From: Campylobacter sp. MG1
GTDB lineage: Bacteria > Campylobacterota > Campylobacteria > Campylobacterales > Campylobacteraceae
DNA length: 58,745 nt
Direction: 5' to 3'
NCBI RefSeq assembly: GCF_026616895.1
Contig: NZ_JANYME010000010.1
Location: 1-58,745 of the forward strand
Below are positions 1 to 7,546 of this stretch, piece after piece; position 1 is the first letter of the stretch; each line of letters begins with the position of its first letter. The notes beneath the pieces are model-generated. The model was given only the letters and a program-made list of their open reading frames with translations. It had not been told where the DNA came from and made no database searches. The position numbers were made by a program, and so were the translations under genes.

Positions 1-1
1 T

Positions 2-148
2 TATCGTTTAGATATGTATGATATAGCTAGATTTTTTGGAGCAACGGATAAATACTGTATATCTTACATAATTGCTTTTGCAATAACATTTGTAGCAACA
101 TCAATTATGATATATATTATAAAAAAGCTTAGAAATAAAGCAAATTAA
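2..148 (+). CDS. C-terminal end of a membrane protein (5' end outside window)
   Basis: The reading frame is open from the window edge and ends with TAA at 146-148, giving 48 residues. The last half holds one hydrophobic segment (about residues 20-40) followed by a short basic tail, KKLRNKAN. This looks like the last transmembrane helix and cytoplasmic tail of an integral membrane protein. The family cannot be told from this fragment. A-rich non-coding sequence follows. Confidence 0.5.
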   Translation, partial: YRLDMYDIARFFGATDKYCISYIIAFAITFVATSIMIYIIKKLRNKAN

Positions 149-302
149 AATAAATTAGACAATATTATCTAAAAAATATATAAAAGATAACTTGTTTTAG
201 GGCTAACAAATGGAAAAATTAAAAAATAAAAATTAAAAAATAAAATTATAGATATATTTGATAAAATTGTATTTATAATTTCTAATTAAGAAAGGATATA
301 TT

Positions 303-683
303 ATGTTTGCAGGACTTTTTGCCTTATACGCAGTTATAACAACATTACCTGGAATTTTACTTATGTGGGGAGCATTTTGGATAGCTAAATGGGGTTTGTA
401 TGCGGCAGTAATAGGTTTAGTACTTATGATCATTTTTGAAGTATTTCTTGGACCTTTTGATGCACCTGATGCACCTATAAAAGAAGATAAACCTAAAGAA
501 CCTACTAAGAAAAAAGCTAGTAAAAAAGCAATTAATAAATGGATAGATCAACAACTTGATGCAGGAGTTGCTGAACTACTAAGAAGAAACCCTAATCTAA
601 CTAAAAAACAAATTGATTATGCTAGAGCTAAAGCAAGAGAGCAATTAGTAAACGAATTAAGAAAACATGGAGAAGATATTTAA
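303..683 (+). CDS. Small membrane protein of unknown function, charged C-terminal half
   Basis: 126 residues. The start is supported by an AAGAAAGGA ribosome site 6-8 bases upstream. Residues 1-50 form two hydrophobic segments (one about 3-28, the second about 30-50). A Pro/Lys/Asp-rich linker (about 51-75) leads to a soluble, helical, Lys/Arg/Glu-rich tail. I do not recognise the family. The gene stands alone: it is followed at once by a strong hairpin terminator and preceded by about 150 bases of AT-rich DNA. It could be an inner-membrane anchor whose tail faces the cytoplasm, which is inference from charge distribution. Confidence 0.7.
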   Translation: MFAGLFALYAVITTLPGILLMWGAFWIAKWGLYAAVIGLVLMIIFEVFLGPFDAPDAPIKEDKPKEPTKKKASKKAINKWIDQQLDAGVAELLRRNPNLTKKQIDYARAKAREQLVNELRKHGEDI

Positions 684-684
684 T

Positions 685-712
685 AAATAGACTTATAAAA
701 ATAAGTCTATTT
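685..712 (+). terminator. Intrinsic terminator after the small membrane protein gene
   Basis: A perfect 12-bp inverted repeat (AAATAGACTTAT / ATAAGTCTATTT) with an AAAA loop begins two bases after the stop codon. The right arm ends in TTT. It probably stops transcription of the gene at 303-683. Confidence 0.75.
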
Positions 713-1164
713 AATAAATTTACGAAATGCTTTAATTGTGACATAGTTTTAGTTTAAAGGCGTTTTTAGGTATAAATCTCCTTACTTTATTTGATGGTTG
801 CCATAAATTTTTTAATAGTGACAGTAATATTAAAATATGATAATTTTTATAAAAGTTATTATATTTTAATATTGTTTATTTTTCAAAAAATAAAATAACT
901 CTAATAATAGATATTAAAACCACTAAATTTAAAACTAAACATAAAAATAGATACAATTTTGTTATATATAAATACGAAGATAAAAACTTTTAAACCTGTT
1001 GAAGGTAGTAATTGAAATTTATAATACGCTAAAAATAGCTTCAAAAATATCTTTGTAATTATAGAAAGATTATTTATGTTTTTAATTGTATGGACTTTAT
1101 TTAGTTAAAGTGTTTTTACAGGTTTGATATGTTAATGTAATTTTATGAGATATTTTTAATTAAC

Positions 1165-1202
1165 AAAACTTAAATTATTATTTAAATCATAATTTAAGTT
1201 TT
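1165..1202 (-). terminator. Hairpin terminator of the PH-domain gene
   Basis: A perfect 14-bp inverted repeat (AAAACTTAAATTAT / ATAATTTAAGTTTT) with a 10-base loop lies just past the stop codon of the minus-strand gene at 1214. On the minus strand the stem ends in AAGTTTT-type sequence followed by AT-rich DNA. It may act in both directions. Confidence 0.6.
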
Positions 1203-1213
1203 TAAAGCTTGCT

Positions 1214-1651
1214 TTATTTTGATAATTTATTTTCTATATATTCATCTACACTTTTTTTGAATTTTATTGGTTCACCAATAAAAGGAACAGGTGCAGAAGA
1301 ACCAGCACCATTTATAAATATTGTGCCAAAATTAAAAATCCTACCAAGAATTCCTTGACCAACTCTGATACTTTCTATTTTTTCTAATCTTAGCTCTATT
1401 GTATCTCTTCTAATAAAGCCAAATTTAGCTATAACTTTTCTATTTGTTAAAGCAAGTTCTGTTGTTGTAATGATAACGAACATACGAAGTAAAAGAAAGA
1501 TGATAAATATAGCAATAAAAGGATGAATAGCAATACTTAAAATTGCTAAAACTAAAATAGCAAATAAATCACCTATAAAAGCAAAAACACTAACTTTGGC
1601 TTTTAAAACAACGCTTTCATTTGTGCCTAAAACTTGTTCTACGTAAGACAT
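1214..1651 (-). CDS. PH domain-containing membrane protein (bPH2 / YdbS type)
   Basis: 145 residues. Residues about 22-62 form a hydrophobic hairpin of two membrane segments. Residues about 63-140 carry the bacterial PH (bPH2) pattern: TTTELALTNRKVIAKFG, then DTIELRLEKIESIRV, then a Gly-rich strand with TIFINGAG. Such proteins sit in the inner membrane with the PH fold on the cytoplasmic face; their biochemical role is mostly unknown. The start is supported by TAAGGAG eight bases upstream. Upstream on the minus strand there is a G8 tract next to a TAAAAT hexamer, so expression may be variable. The gene is single and ends at a hairpin. Confidence 0.8.
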   Translation of the reverse strand: MSYVEQVLGTNESVVLKAKVSVFAFIGDLFAILVLAILSIAIHPFIAIFIIFLLLRMFVIITTTELALTNRKVIAKFGFIRRDTIELRLEKIESIRVGQGILGRIFNFGTIFINGAGSSAPVPFIGEPIKFKKSVDEYIENKLSK

Positions 1652-1687
1652 AAAAACTCCTTAAAAAAATTAAAAAAGAGTATTTTA

Positions 1688-1695
1688 CCCCCCCC
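1688..1695 (-). repeat. Poly-C/G tract (C8) in the promoter region of the PH-domain gene
   Basis: Eight consecutive C on the plus strand (G8 on the minus strand) lie 37-44 bases upstream of the start codon of the gene ending at 1214. On the minus strand the tract is directly followed by TAAAAT (1687-1682), a good -10 hexamer. The tract would therefore fill part of the spacer between -35 and -10. G/C runs of this length are rare in such AT-rich DNA and are the usual phase-variable element of Campylobacter. Confidence 0.6.
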
Positions 1696-1886
1696 TTATT
1701 TTAAATTTAGCTTAAATTTTGAAAATATTTGATTTTTAAGTTTTTTATTTTAAATTTTAATAATTTATAAATAATTTTAAATGACATTTCAAATCTTAAT
1801 TAAATTTATTCTTTAATATTCTCAAGTAACCTATATTAAAATTTAAAACTTATAATAAACCATAAAATTATTTTAAAGGATATAAA

Positions 1887-2378
1887 ATGAAAATTATGGT
1901 AATTCAAGGACCAAATTTAAATATGCTTGGTCAAAGAGACCCTAGAATTTACGGAACTATGACTATGGCTCAAATACATGAACAAATGAGTTTAGCTGCT
2001 AAGGAAAGTAATGTTGATATAGAGTTTTATCAAAGCAATTATGAAGGCGAAATAATTGATAAAATCCAAGAGTGTGTTGGAACTTGCGATGCAATAATAT
2101 TAAATGCAGGTGGGTATACTCATACCTCTATTGCGATTGCTGATGCTATTGCTGCTTGTGGTATGCCTGTAATTGAAATTCATATTAGCAATATTTACGC
2201 TAGAGAAGATTATAGACGCAAAAGTTTATTAAGCCCTGTGTGTGCTGGTACTATAAGTGGTTTTGGACCATTTGGTTATCATTTAGCTTTACTTAGTGCT
2301 ATTCAGATGGTGCAACAACAACGCGTATTTATAGCAGCTCAAGAAGAGGCTAGAAAAGCAGCAGAAAATAATGCTTAA
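1887..2378 (+). CDS. aroQ: Type II 3-dehydroquinate dehydratase
   Basis: Third step of the shikimate pathway: dehydration of 3-dehydroquinate to 3-dehydroshikimate, in the cytoplasm. The 163-residue protein has the type II signature [16 protein letters not shown] at residues 8-23 with the catalytic Tyr22, [10 protein letters not shown], the [10 protein letters not shown] loop, and VIEIHISN with the catalytic His. The length is normal for the family apart from an Ala/Glu-rich tail. The start has AAAGGA upstream. It heads an operon with folK and flagellar genes, the order known from Campylobacter. The stop overlaps the folK start by one base (TAATG). Confidence 0.96.
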   Translation: MKIMVIQGPNLNMLGQRDPRIYGTMTMAQIHEQMSLAAKESNVDIEFYQSNYEGEIIDKIQECVGTCDAIILNAGGYTHTSIAIADAIAACGMPVIEIHISNIYAREDYRRKSLLSPVCAGTISGFGPFGYHLALLSAIQMVQQQRVFIAAQEEARKAAENNA

Positions 2379-2857
2379 TGAGCAATATAAAGGTTTTTGA
2401 AGCTAAATATTTTAAAAGGATTAAATTTTATCCTTATTTTAAAAAAACAAATAGAAAATATAAATATGAAGCTTTAATATCCCTTGGTTCTAATATAGAG
2501 CCTGAATGTGAGCGATATGTAAAATTATTTAGAAAGATTTTATGTGATAGGAGAATATTTGTTACACAAAGTTCTCCTTTATTAATAAATGAAGCTTTTG
2601 GCTATAAAGAGCAAAAAGATTTTACTAATGCTTTAATGTTTTTAAAGACTAGCGTTCATGTAAGAGAACTTTTAAAAGTTTTACAGCATTATGAAAATAT
2701 TTTTAAGCGTAAAAGAAGTTTTAAAAATGCACCTAGAACTCTTGATTTAGATATTGTTTTTTTTAGTTCAAAAACATATAATGATAAAAGGTTAATTTTA
2801 CCACATGTGGGAGCTTATGATAGAATAAGTATCAATGTAATTTTAGGTGTTATGTAG
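2378..2857 (+). CDS. folK: 2-amino-4-hydroxy-6-hydroxymethyldihydropteridine pyrophosphokinase
   Basis: Folate biosynthesis enzyme that transfers pyrophosphate from ATP to hydroxymethyl-dihydropterin. The protein has 159 residues. The HPPK pattern is clear: EALISLGSNIEP near residue 30, FTNALMFLKTS in the middle, and the signature NAPRTLDLDIVFF near residue 120, whose two Asp bind Mg. A basic N-terminal extension of about 27 residues precedes the conserved start of the fold. The gene overlaps aroQ by one base and is followed by flhF after eight bases, so it is translated within the flagellar operon. Confidence 0.93.
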   Translation: MSNIKVFEAKYFKRIKFYPYFKKTNRKYKYEALISLGSNIEPECERYVKLFRKILCDRRIFVTQSSPLLINEAFGYKEQKDFTNALMFLKTSVHVRELLKVLQHYENIFKRKRSFKNAPRTLDLDIVFFSSKTYNDKRLILPHVGAYDRISINVILGVM

Positions 2858-2865
2858 GGAAATTT

Positions 2866-3966
2866 ATGGCTATTAGATATGATAGTTTTCAAGTAGAGGA
2901 AAATAAAAATTATTTAGCCTATGTTAGAAATATTTATGGTGAAGATGCAAAAATCATAAAAATAGAGCAGGTAAAAAAACGCACACTCGATAGTGTTGGT
3001 ATAATTAAAATTTTTGTTTGTTTTGATGATTGTAAAGATAAGAGCGATGTAAGTGATAATAAAATTAATTTTAAGGCAAATGATGATAATTTATTAAATA
3101 ATATTAATAGCAAGATTGATTATTTAATGAATATGCGTTGGAAAGAATTAGCACCTTATAGAAATAATTTAGATATTCCACCTGAATTTACATTTATTTA
3201 TGAAAAAGCTAAAACAAGCGGTATGTTGCAAAGTCATTTAGAGGAAATAATGGTTTCAACTTTTAAAAATATGCCTAAAGAATTTTTAAATAACAAAGAA
3301 GCTATTAGTGTATATTTTAAAACTCTACTTAAAAATATGATAACTTGTAAAGATATTTTGGAGTCTAAAAGTCAAAAAATAATAATGCTAGTAGGTCCAA
3401 CTGGAGTTGGTAAAACTACCACATTAGCTAAATTAGCACATAGATATGCTTATAATAATAGATATAAAACAGCTGTTATAAATCTTGATAATTTTAGATT
3501 AGGTGCTAGAAGTCAATTAGATGAATATGTAAATATAATGAAATTACCTATAAGATATGCTAATAATAGTAATGAATTGCAAAATAGTATTGAAATTTTA
3601 AGCGAATATGACATTATTTTAATAGATTCTACAGGTAACTCACAAAACGATAAAATTAAATTAGAAAAGCTAGAAAGTTATTTACTAAATACTAAATTTA
3701 ATATTAATGTTAGTTTAGTTTTAAGTGCTGGTATGAAGTATGATGACTTGTATGAAATTTTTAAAGCATTTGATGTTTTAAATATAGATAATTTTATTTT
3801 TACAAAATTTGATGAAACAAAAACTTTTGGCAATGTTTTTTCGTTGGTATTTAATACTAAAAAACCATTGTCTTTTTTTTCTATTGGGCAAAATGTCCCA
3901 GATGATATAGTGATTGCTAATAGTGATTATTTAACAGATTGTATTTTAAATGGGTTTAAAGGATAA
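2866..3966 (+). CDS. flhF: Flagellar biosynthesis SRP-type GTPase FlhF (short form)
   Basis: Signal-recognition-particle-type GTPase that sets the number and polar place of flagella. The G domain is complete: P-loop GPTGVGKTT at 177-185, the FRLGARSQLDEY segment near 210, a G3 region DSTGNS at 254-259 where SRP GTPases have DTAGR, and TKFDE at 313-317. The N-terminal B region is short, so the whole protein (366 aa) is clearly smaller than C. jejuni FlhF, which as I recall is well over 450 aa. The Ala-to-Thr and Arg-to-Asn changes in the G3 motif are unusual. flhG follows after two bases. Confidence 0.88.
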   Translation: MAIRYDSFQVEENKNYLAYVRNIYGEDAKIIKIEQVKKRTLDSVGIIKIFVCFDDCKDKSDVSDNKINFKANDDNLLNNINSKIDYLMNMRWKELAPYRNNLDIPPEFTFIYEKAKTSGMLQSHLEEIMVSTFKNMPKEFLNNKEAISVYFKTLLKNMITCKDILESKSQKIIMLVGPTGVGKTTTLAKLAHRYAYNNRYKTAVINLDNFRLGARSQLDEYVNIMKLPIRYANNSNELQNSIEILSEYDIILIDSTGNSQNDKIKLEKLESYLLNTKFNINVSLVLSAGMKYDDLYEIFKAFDVLNIDNFIFTKFDETKTFGNVFSLVFNTKKPLSFFSIGQNVPDDIVIANSDYLTDCILNGFKG

Positions 3967-3968
3967 TA

Positions 3969-4835
3969 ATGCAAACTCAAGCTGATAAATTAAAAGAATT
4001 AATGAAAAATGAAAGTATAAAAAATCGTAAAAATACTAAGTTTATTGCGGTTACTAGTGGAAAGGGTGGTGTTGGAAAAAGCACAATAAGTGCAAATATG
4101 GCAAATTTGTTATCTTGTAGTGGATATAAAGTCGGATTATTTGATGCTGATATAGGATTAGCGAATTTAGATGTTATTTTGGGTGTTAATGTTGAAAAAA
4201 ATTTATTACATGTATTAAAAGGTGAATGTAAATTAGCAGATATTATTGTGGAAATAAAACCGAATTTAAAACTAATCCCAGGTGATAGTGGTGAAGAGAT
4301 ATTTGAATATAATAAGTCTAATTATTTTGATGCATTTTTAGATGATTCTAATTTGCTTGATGATTTAGATTTTTTAATTATTGATACAGGAGCTGGTATA
4401 GGTGGCACCACACTTCATTTTTTATCATTATGTGATGAAATAATAGTTGTAACTACGGCAGATCCAGCTGCTATTACTGATGCTTATGCTACTATAAAAG
4501 CTAGTTTTAGTATAAGTAAGTCATTTTTGATGATATTTAATATGGTAAAAAATGAAAGAGAGGCTTTAAATTTATTTAATAATATAAATAAAGTAGCAAA
4601 AGCAAATATATCACCTGATATAAATTTAACATTTTTAGGACATATAGATAGCTCTTTAAATGTTGTTGATTATATTAAAAATAGAAAATTATTTTCACAA
4701 GCATATTCTAAGGATACAAATAATTTAAAAAAGGCAGTTAATAATTTATTAGCAAAATTAGAAAAAGAAAAATTAAAAGAATCTAAATCTAAAACTATTA
4801 AAAGTTTTTTTATAAAAATGATGGATAAGATATGA
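3969..4835 (+). CDS. flhG: MinD/ParA-like ATPase FlhG (YlxH), flagellar number regulator
   Basis: Partner of FlhF that limits flagellar number; in Campylobacter it also takes part in placing division. The deviant Walker A motif SGKGGVGKST lies at 30-39, the Asp-rich switch DADIGLANLD at 59-68, and LIIDTGAGIG near 137. A charged helical tail (about 255-288) probably forms the membrane-targeting or partner-binding end. The length of 288 aa is normal. It overlaps the next gene by four bases (ATGA). Confidence 0.93.
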   Translation: MQTQADKLKELMKNESIKNRKNTKFIAVTSGKGGVGKSTISANMANLLSCSGYKVGLFDADIGLANLDVILGVNVEKNLLHVLKGECKLADIIVEIKPNLKLIPGDSGEEIFEYNKSNYFDAFLDDSNLLDDLDFLIIDTGAGIGGTTLHFLSLCDEIIVVTTADPAAITDAYATIKASFSISKSFLMIFNMVKNEREALNLFNNINKVAKANISPDINLTFLGHIDSSLNVVDYIKNRKLFSQAYSKDTNNLKKAVNNLLAKLEKEKLKESKSKTIKSFFIKMMDKI

Positions 4836-5149
4836 AAAATGATAAATTTATAGTATTGATAGCTATATTATGTGGTTTTTTCATAGGATTAGTTGCTGGT
4901 ATTGTGAAATTTAACAATATTATTTTAATATTAATTTTTACTTTATTGTTTATGTATATTTTTTATATTTTTAGTTATATTATGATAATAATTTTTATTT
5001 ATTTTGATAAGCAGGAAACTAAAAAAATAAAATCTAATAAAATATTAGATGAAAATATTTTTAATGAATTTAAAATTAAGGAAGAAAAAATAAAATTAAC
5101 AATAAAAGATATTAAAGAAGAGTTATTAAATAAATATGAAAACATTTAA
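4832..5149 (+). CDS. Small two-helix membrane protein of the flhFG-fliM cluster
   Basis: 105 residues with two transmembrane segments (about 6-24 and 28-55) and a Lys/Glu-rich cytoplasmic tail. A small membrane protein of unknown role stands at the same place, after flhG, in other Campylobacter (the Cj0062c position in C. jejuni). That link rests on synteny rather than on recognisable motifs. It overlaps flhG by four bases. In C. jejuni fliA follows; here fliM follows after only 33 bases. Confidence 0.75.
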   Translation: MKNDKFIVLIAILCGFFIGLVAGIVKFNNIILILIFTLLFMYIFYIFSYIMIIIFIYFDKQETKKIKSNKILDENIFNEFKIKEEKIKLTIKDIKEELLNKYENI

Positions 5150-5182
5150 TATCATATTTTAAATTGTTTTTTAAGGCAATAT

Positions 5183-6130
5183 ATGAATAATTTATTGAGT
5201 ACTGATGAAATAAATGCTTTGTTAAACTTTGATACTTTTTCAAATATTGATGAGATTAGTGATGAGTATGAAATATTTAAATATCATTTAGATAATATTA
5301 AAGTTTTAGATAAATCGCAAATAAATATTTTATATAATACCCATAATAAATTTATTAAAAATATTAGTAAAGAATTATCATTATTGCTTGATGATAAAAT
5401 AACAATAAATTTAATTAATATAGAAATATCTCAATATGATAATTTTGTTTCAAGTGTTTTTAATCCTACTAGTTATAATACATTTTTGATAAATTCATTT
5501 AATGAAAAATGTATTTTAGAAATTAATTCTAATTTAATTTTTAATTTTATTGATAAAATGATGGGTGGAAATAGTATAAATTTGGGTAATAATAAGAATT
5601 TTACTCAAATTGAATTAAATTTGTTAAATTTAATATTAAAAATTATTTTAGAAAATTTAAAATATATTTTAAATTTACAAAGTATTGTTGTATGTGATAC
5701 ACAAAATTCTACTAAAAATATTAAAGACATAGATGATGATAAAGAATTTTTAGTTGTGTCAATGCAAGTTTGTGGTAATAATTTTACAAATATGATTAAT
5801 TTATGTTATCCATGTGATATTATAAAAAATGTATTAAATAATAATATTGATAAAAATATAGCATTTAATTTAAATTTAAATTGTGAAGTTAATTTACAAC
5901 CACAAAAAATATCTATTTGTGATTTTTTAGAATTAGAATGCGATGATATTGTTTTTTTTAAAAATACTGATGAAGTTGTTGTTAGTCTAGAAAATAAAAA
6001 TATTTTTAATGGTAATACTTTTGAGGATAATGGTTTTAAAAAAGTAAAAATAAATAATGTATATGATAATATTATCAAACAAGACATAAATTTAAAAATA
6101 TTAAAACACAAGGGTATATATGACAAATAG
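5183..6130 (+). CDS. fliM: Flagellar motor switch protein FliM (divergent)
   Basis: Component of the cytoplasmic C-ring that binds phospho-CheY and reverses motor rotation. The N-terminus carries the CheY-binding pattern LLSTDEINALL (residues 4-14). The central CheC-like domain has IDKMMGGNS and NFTQIELNLLN, matching the FliM MGG and FTxIE signatures. The C-terminal 80 residues have the SpoA pattern (LQPQKISICDFLELECDDIVFF). The protein is 315 aa, shorter than typical FliM and strongly Asn/Ile-rich, so the sequence has drifted. It overlaps fliY by 11 bases. Confidence 0.85.
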   Translation: MNNLLSTDEINALLNFDTFSNIDEISDEYEIFKYHLDNIKVLDKSQINILYNTHNKFIKNISKELSLLLDDKITINLINIEISQYDNFVSSVFNPTSYNTFLINSFNEKCILEINSNLIFNFIDKMMGGNSINLGNNKNFTQIELNLLNLILKIILENLKYILNLQSIVVCDTQNSTKNIKDIDDDKEFLVVSMQVCGNNFTNMINLCYPCDIIKNVLNNNIDKNIAFNLNLNCEVNLQPQKISICDFLELECDDIVFFKNTDEVVVSLENKNIFNGNTFEDNGFKKVKINNVYDNIIKQDINLKILKHKGIYDK

Positions 6131-6899
6131 TTTTTTAGATTCTTTTTTAAAAGCTTGTGAAATTGTATTAAAGCAATTAAGTGATAAAGAATTATCAATT
6201 AAAAAATCAGAAAAAGATAAAAATATTTTAAATAATTCATTTCTTATGGCTAATTTTAGCTATAAAAATATGAATTTTTCTATTTTAATAGGTTCAAAAA
6301 TAATATCTTTGGTTTTAAATTATTTAATATATGATAAAGAAAATATAAGTGAATTAAATAATATTGATTTATTAACTGGTAAAGATATATTAAATGATAT
6401 TTTTAGAAAATTTTTAAATATTTTAAATAATAATAAATACAATGATTATAATTTAAATTCCTTTGAAATTTTAAATACTTATCCTGATTTTAATAAATTC
6501 TACTTGTTGTTTTCTTATTATGTTTATTGTAATAAATTAGTTGATAAAATTGATTTAGCTATTGATTTTGAAGCATATAAAAATTTATATTCTATAAATG
6601 ATAGTATGATACAAAATGAAAAAATTGATACTTATAATAATAAAACTTTAGATACATTTATGAATATGAAGTTGCCATTAAGAGTTAAGGTTGGGGGTTG
6701 CAAAATACCATTAAAAGAAGTATTTAATCTAAATTTAGGTTATATAATGCAATTAGAACAAAAAGTTGATGAACCATTAGAAATTTTTGTACATGACAAA
6801 CTTTTTGCTAAGGGAAAATTTGTTGTGGTTAATGGAGTATTTGGTATAAAAATTATAGAAATTATCAATAAAAAAGAGAGGTTAGATTATATTAAATGA
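6120..6899 (+). CDS. fliY: Flagellar motor switch protein FliY/FliN
   Basis: C-ring component. The last 80 residues are a clear FliN-type SpoA domain: KLPLRVKVGG, IPLKEVFNLNLGYIMQLEQ, VDEPLEIFVHDKLFAKGK and a final VVVNGVFGIKIIEI. The first 170 residues are weakly conserved and Asn/Lys-rich, as in FliY-type proteins that carry an extra N-terminal domain. Length is 259 aa. The gene overlaps fliM upstream and the LOG gene downstream (ATGA), so all are co-translated. Confidence 0.85.
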   Translation: MTNSFLDSFLKACEIVLKQLSDKELSIKKSEKDKNILNNSFLMANFSYKNMNFSILIGSKIISLVLNYLIYDKENISELNNIDLLTGKDILNDIFRKFLNILNNNKYNDYNLNSFEILNTYPDFNKFYLLFSYYVYCNKLVDKIDLAIDFEAYKNLYSINDSMIQNEKIDTYNNKTLDTFMNMKLPLRVKVGGCKIPLKEVFNLNLGYIMQLEQKVDEPLEIFVHDKLFAKGKFVVVNGVFGIKIIEIINKKERLDYIK

Positions 6900-7429
6900 A
6901 AAAAAATATTACTATTTTTGGTTCGGCAAGATTTGAAGATGACAATATTTATTGTAAAAAAGCTTATGAATTAGGGAAAATTTTAGCTAAAAATGGATAT
7001 TCTATCGTAACAGGAGGTGGCCCTGGGATTATGATGGCAGCTAATAAAGGTGCTTATGAGATTGGTGGTGTTGAAAGTATAGGGATTAATATAAAGTTGC
7101 CATTTGAACAAGTGCCTAATAAATTTTGTACTAAAACATATATTTATGATGATTTGTCTCTTAGAAAAAAAGCTCTTATGGAAAGTGAAATAATTGTGAT
7201 TTTTCCAGGTGGTTACGGTACACTTGATGAATTTTTTGAAGTATTAACACTAACACAAACAAATTTAAAAAAATATAAAATAATCTTATTTGATGAAAAA
7301 TTTTATTCTTCTTTAGTAGATTTTTTTAAAAATGTATTATTAGAACATAAAGCTATATCAAGCGATTCTTTGGATATATTTAAAATTGCGAATACGATTG
7401 ATGAAATTTTAGAATTTATTAAAGAATAA
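6896..7429 (+). CDS. LOG-family (TIGR00730) nucleotide-5'-monophosphate phosphoribohydrolase
   Basis: 177 residues of a Rossmann fold with both LOG signatures: TGGGPGIMMAANKGA (about 38-52) and FPGGYGTLDEFFE (about 103-115), with the catalytic Arg in SLRKKAL. Members hydrolyse the N-glycosidic bond of AMP-like nucleotides (cytokinin-activating activity in plants and some bacteria); many bacterial members act in purine salvage. The family pattern is certain; the substrate here is inferred. It is the last gene of the flagellar operon, joined to fliY by an ATGA overlap. Confidence 0.88.
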   Translation: MKKNITIFGSARFEDDNIYCKKAYELGKILAKNGYSIVTGGGPGIMMAANKGAYEIGGVESIGINIKLPFEQVPNKFCTKTYIYDDLSLRKKALMESEIIVIFPGGYGTLDEFFEVLTLTQTNLKKYKIILFDEKFYSSLVDFFKNVLLEHKAISSDSLDIFKIANTIDEILEFIKE

Positions 7430-7546
7430 TTTAAATACAAAAAGTTACATTTTTTTGAAAAAACTATAAAAAAATTAAAAAAAATATATTATTTTTTTAT
7501 AATAAAGGTATTATTAAATATTTTACATAGGATTAAAGACTAAGAG

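Larger units (their letters stand above)
684..1213. other. 530-bp intergenic region, non-coding apart from two terminators
   Basis: The region lies between convergent genes. It contains the hairpin at 685-712 at its left end and the hairpin at 1165-1202 at its right end. The middle is AT-rich with no open frame of useful length on either strand and no recognisable RNA gene. It could be a decayed gene, but I see no protein similarity to support that. Confidence 0.5.

Noticed and set aside
4832-5149. This gene as a remnant of fliA
   Set aside because: The product is a two-helix membrane protein matching the small gene that precedes fliA in C. jejuni; no sigma-factor motif is present.
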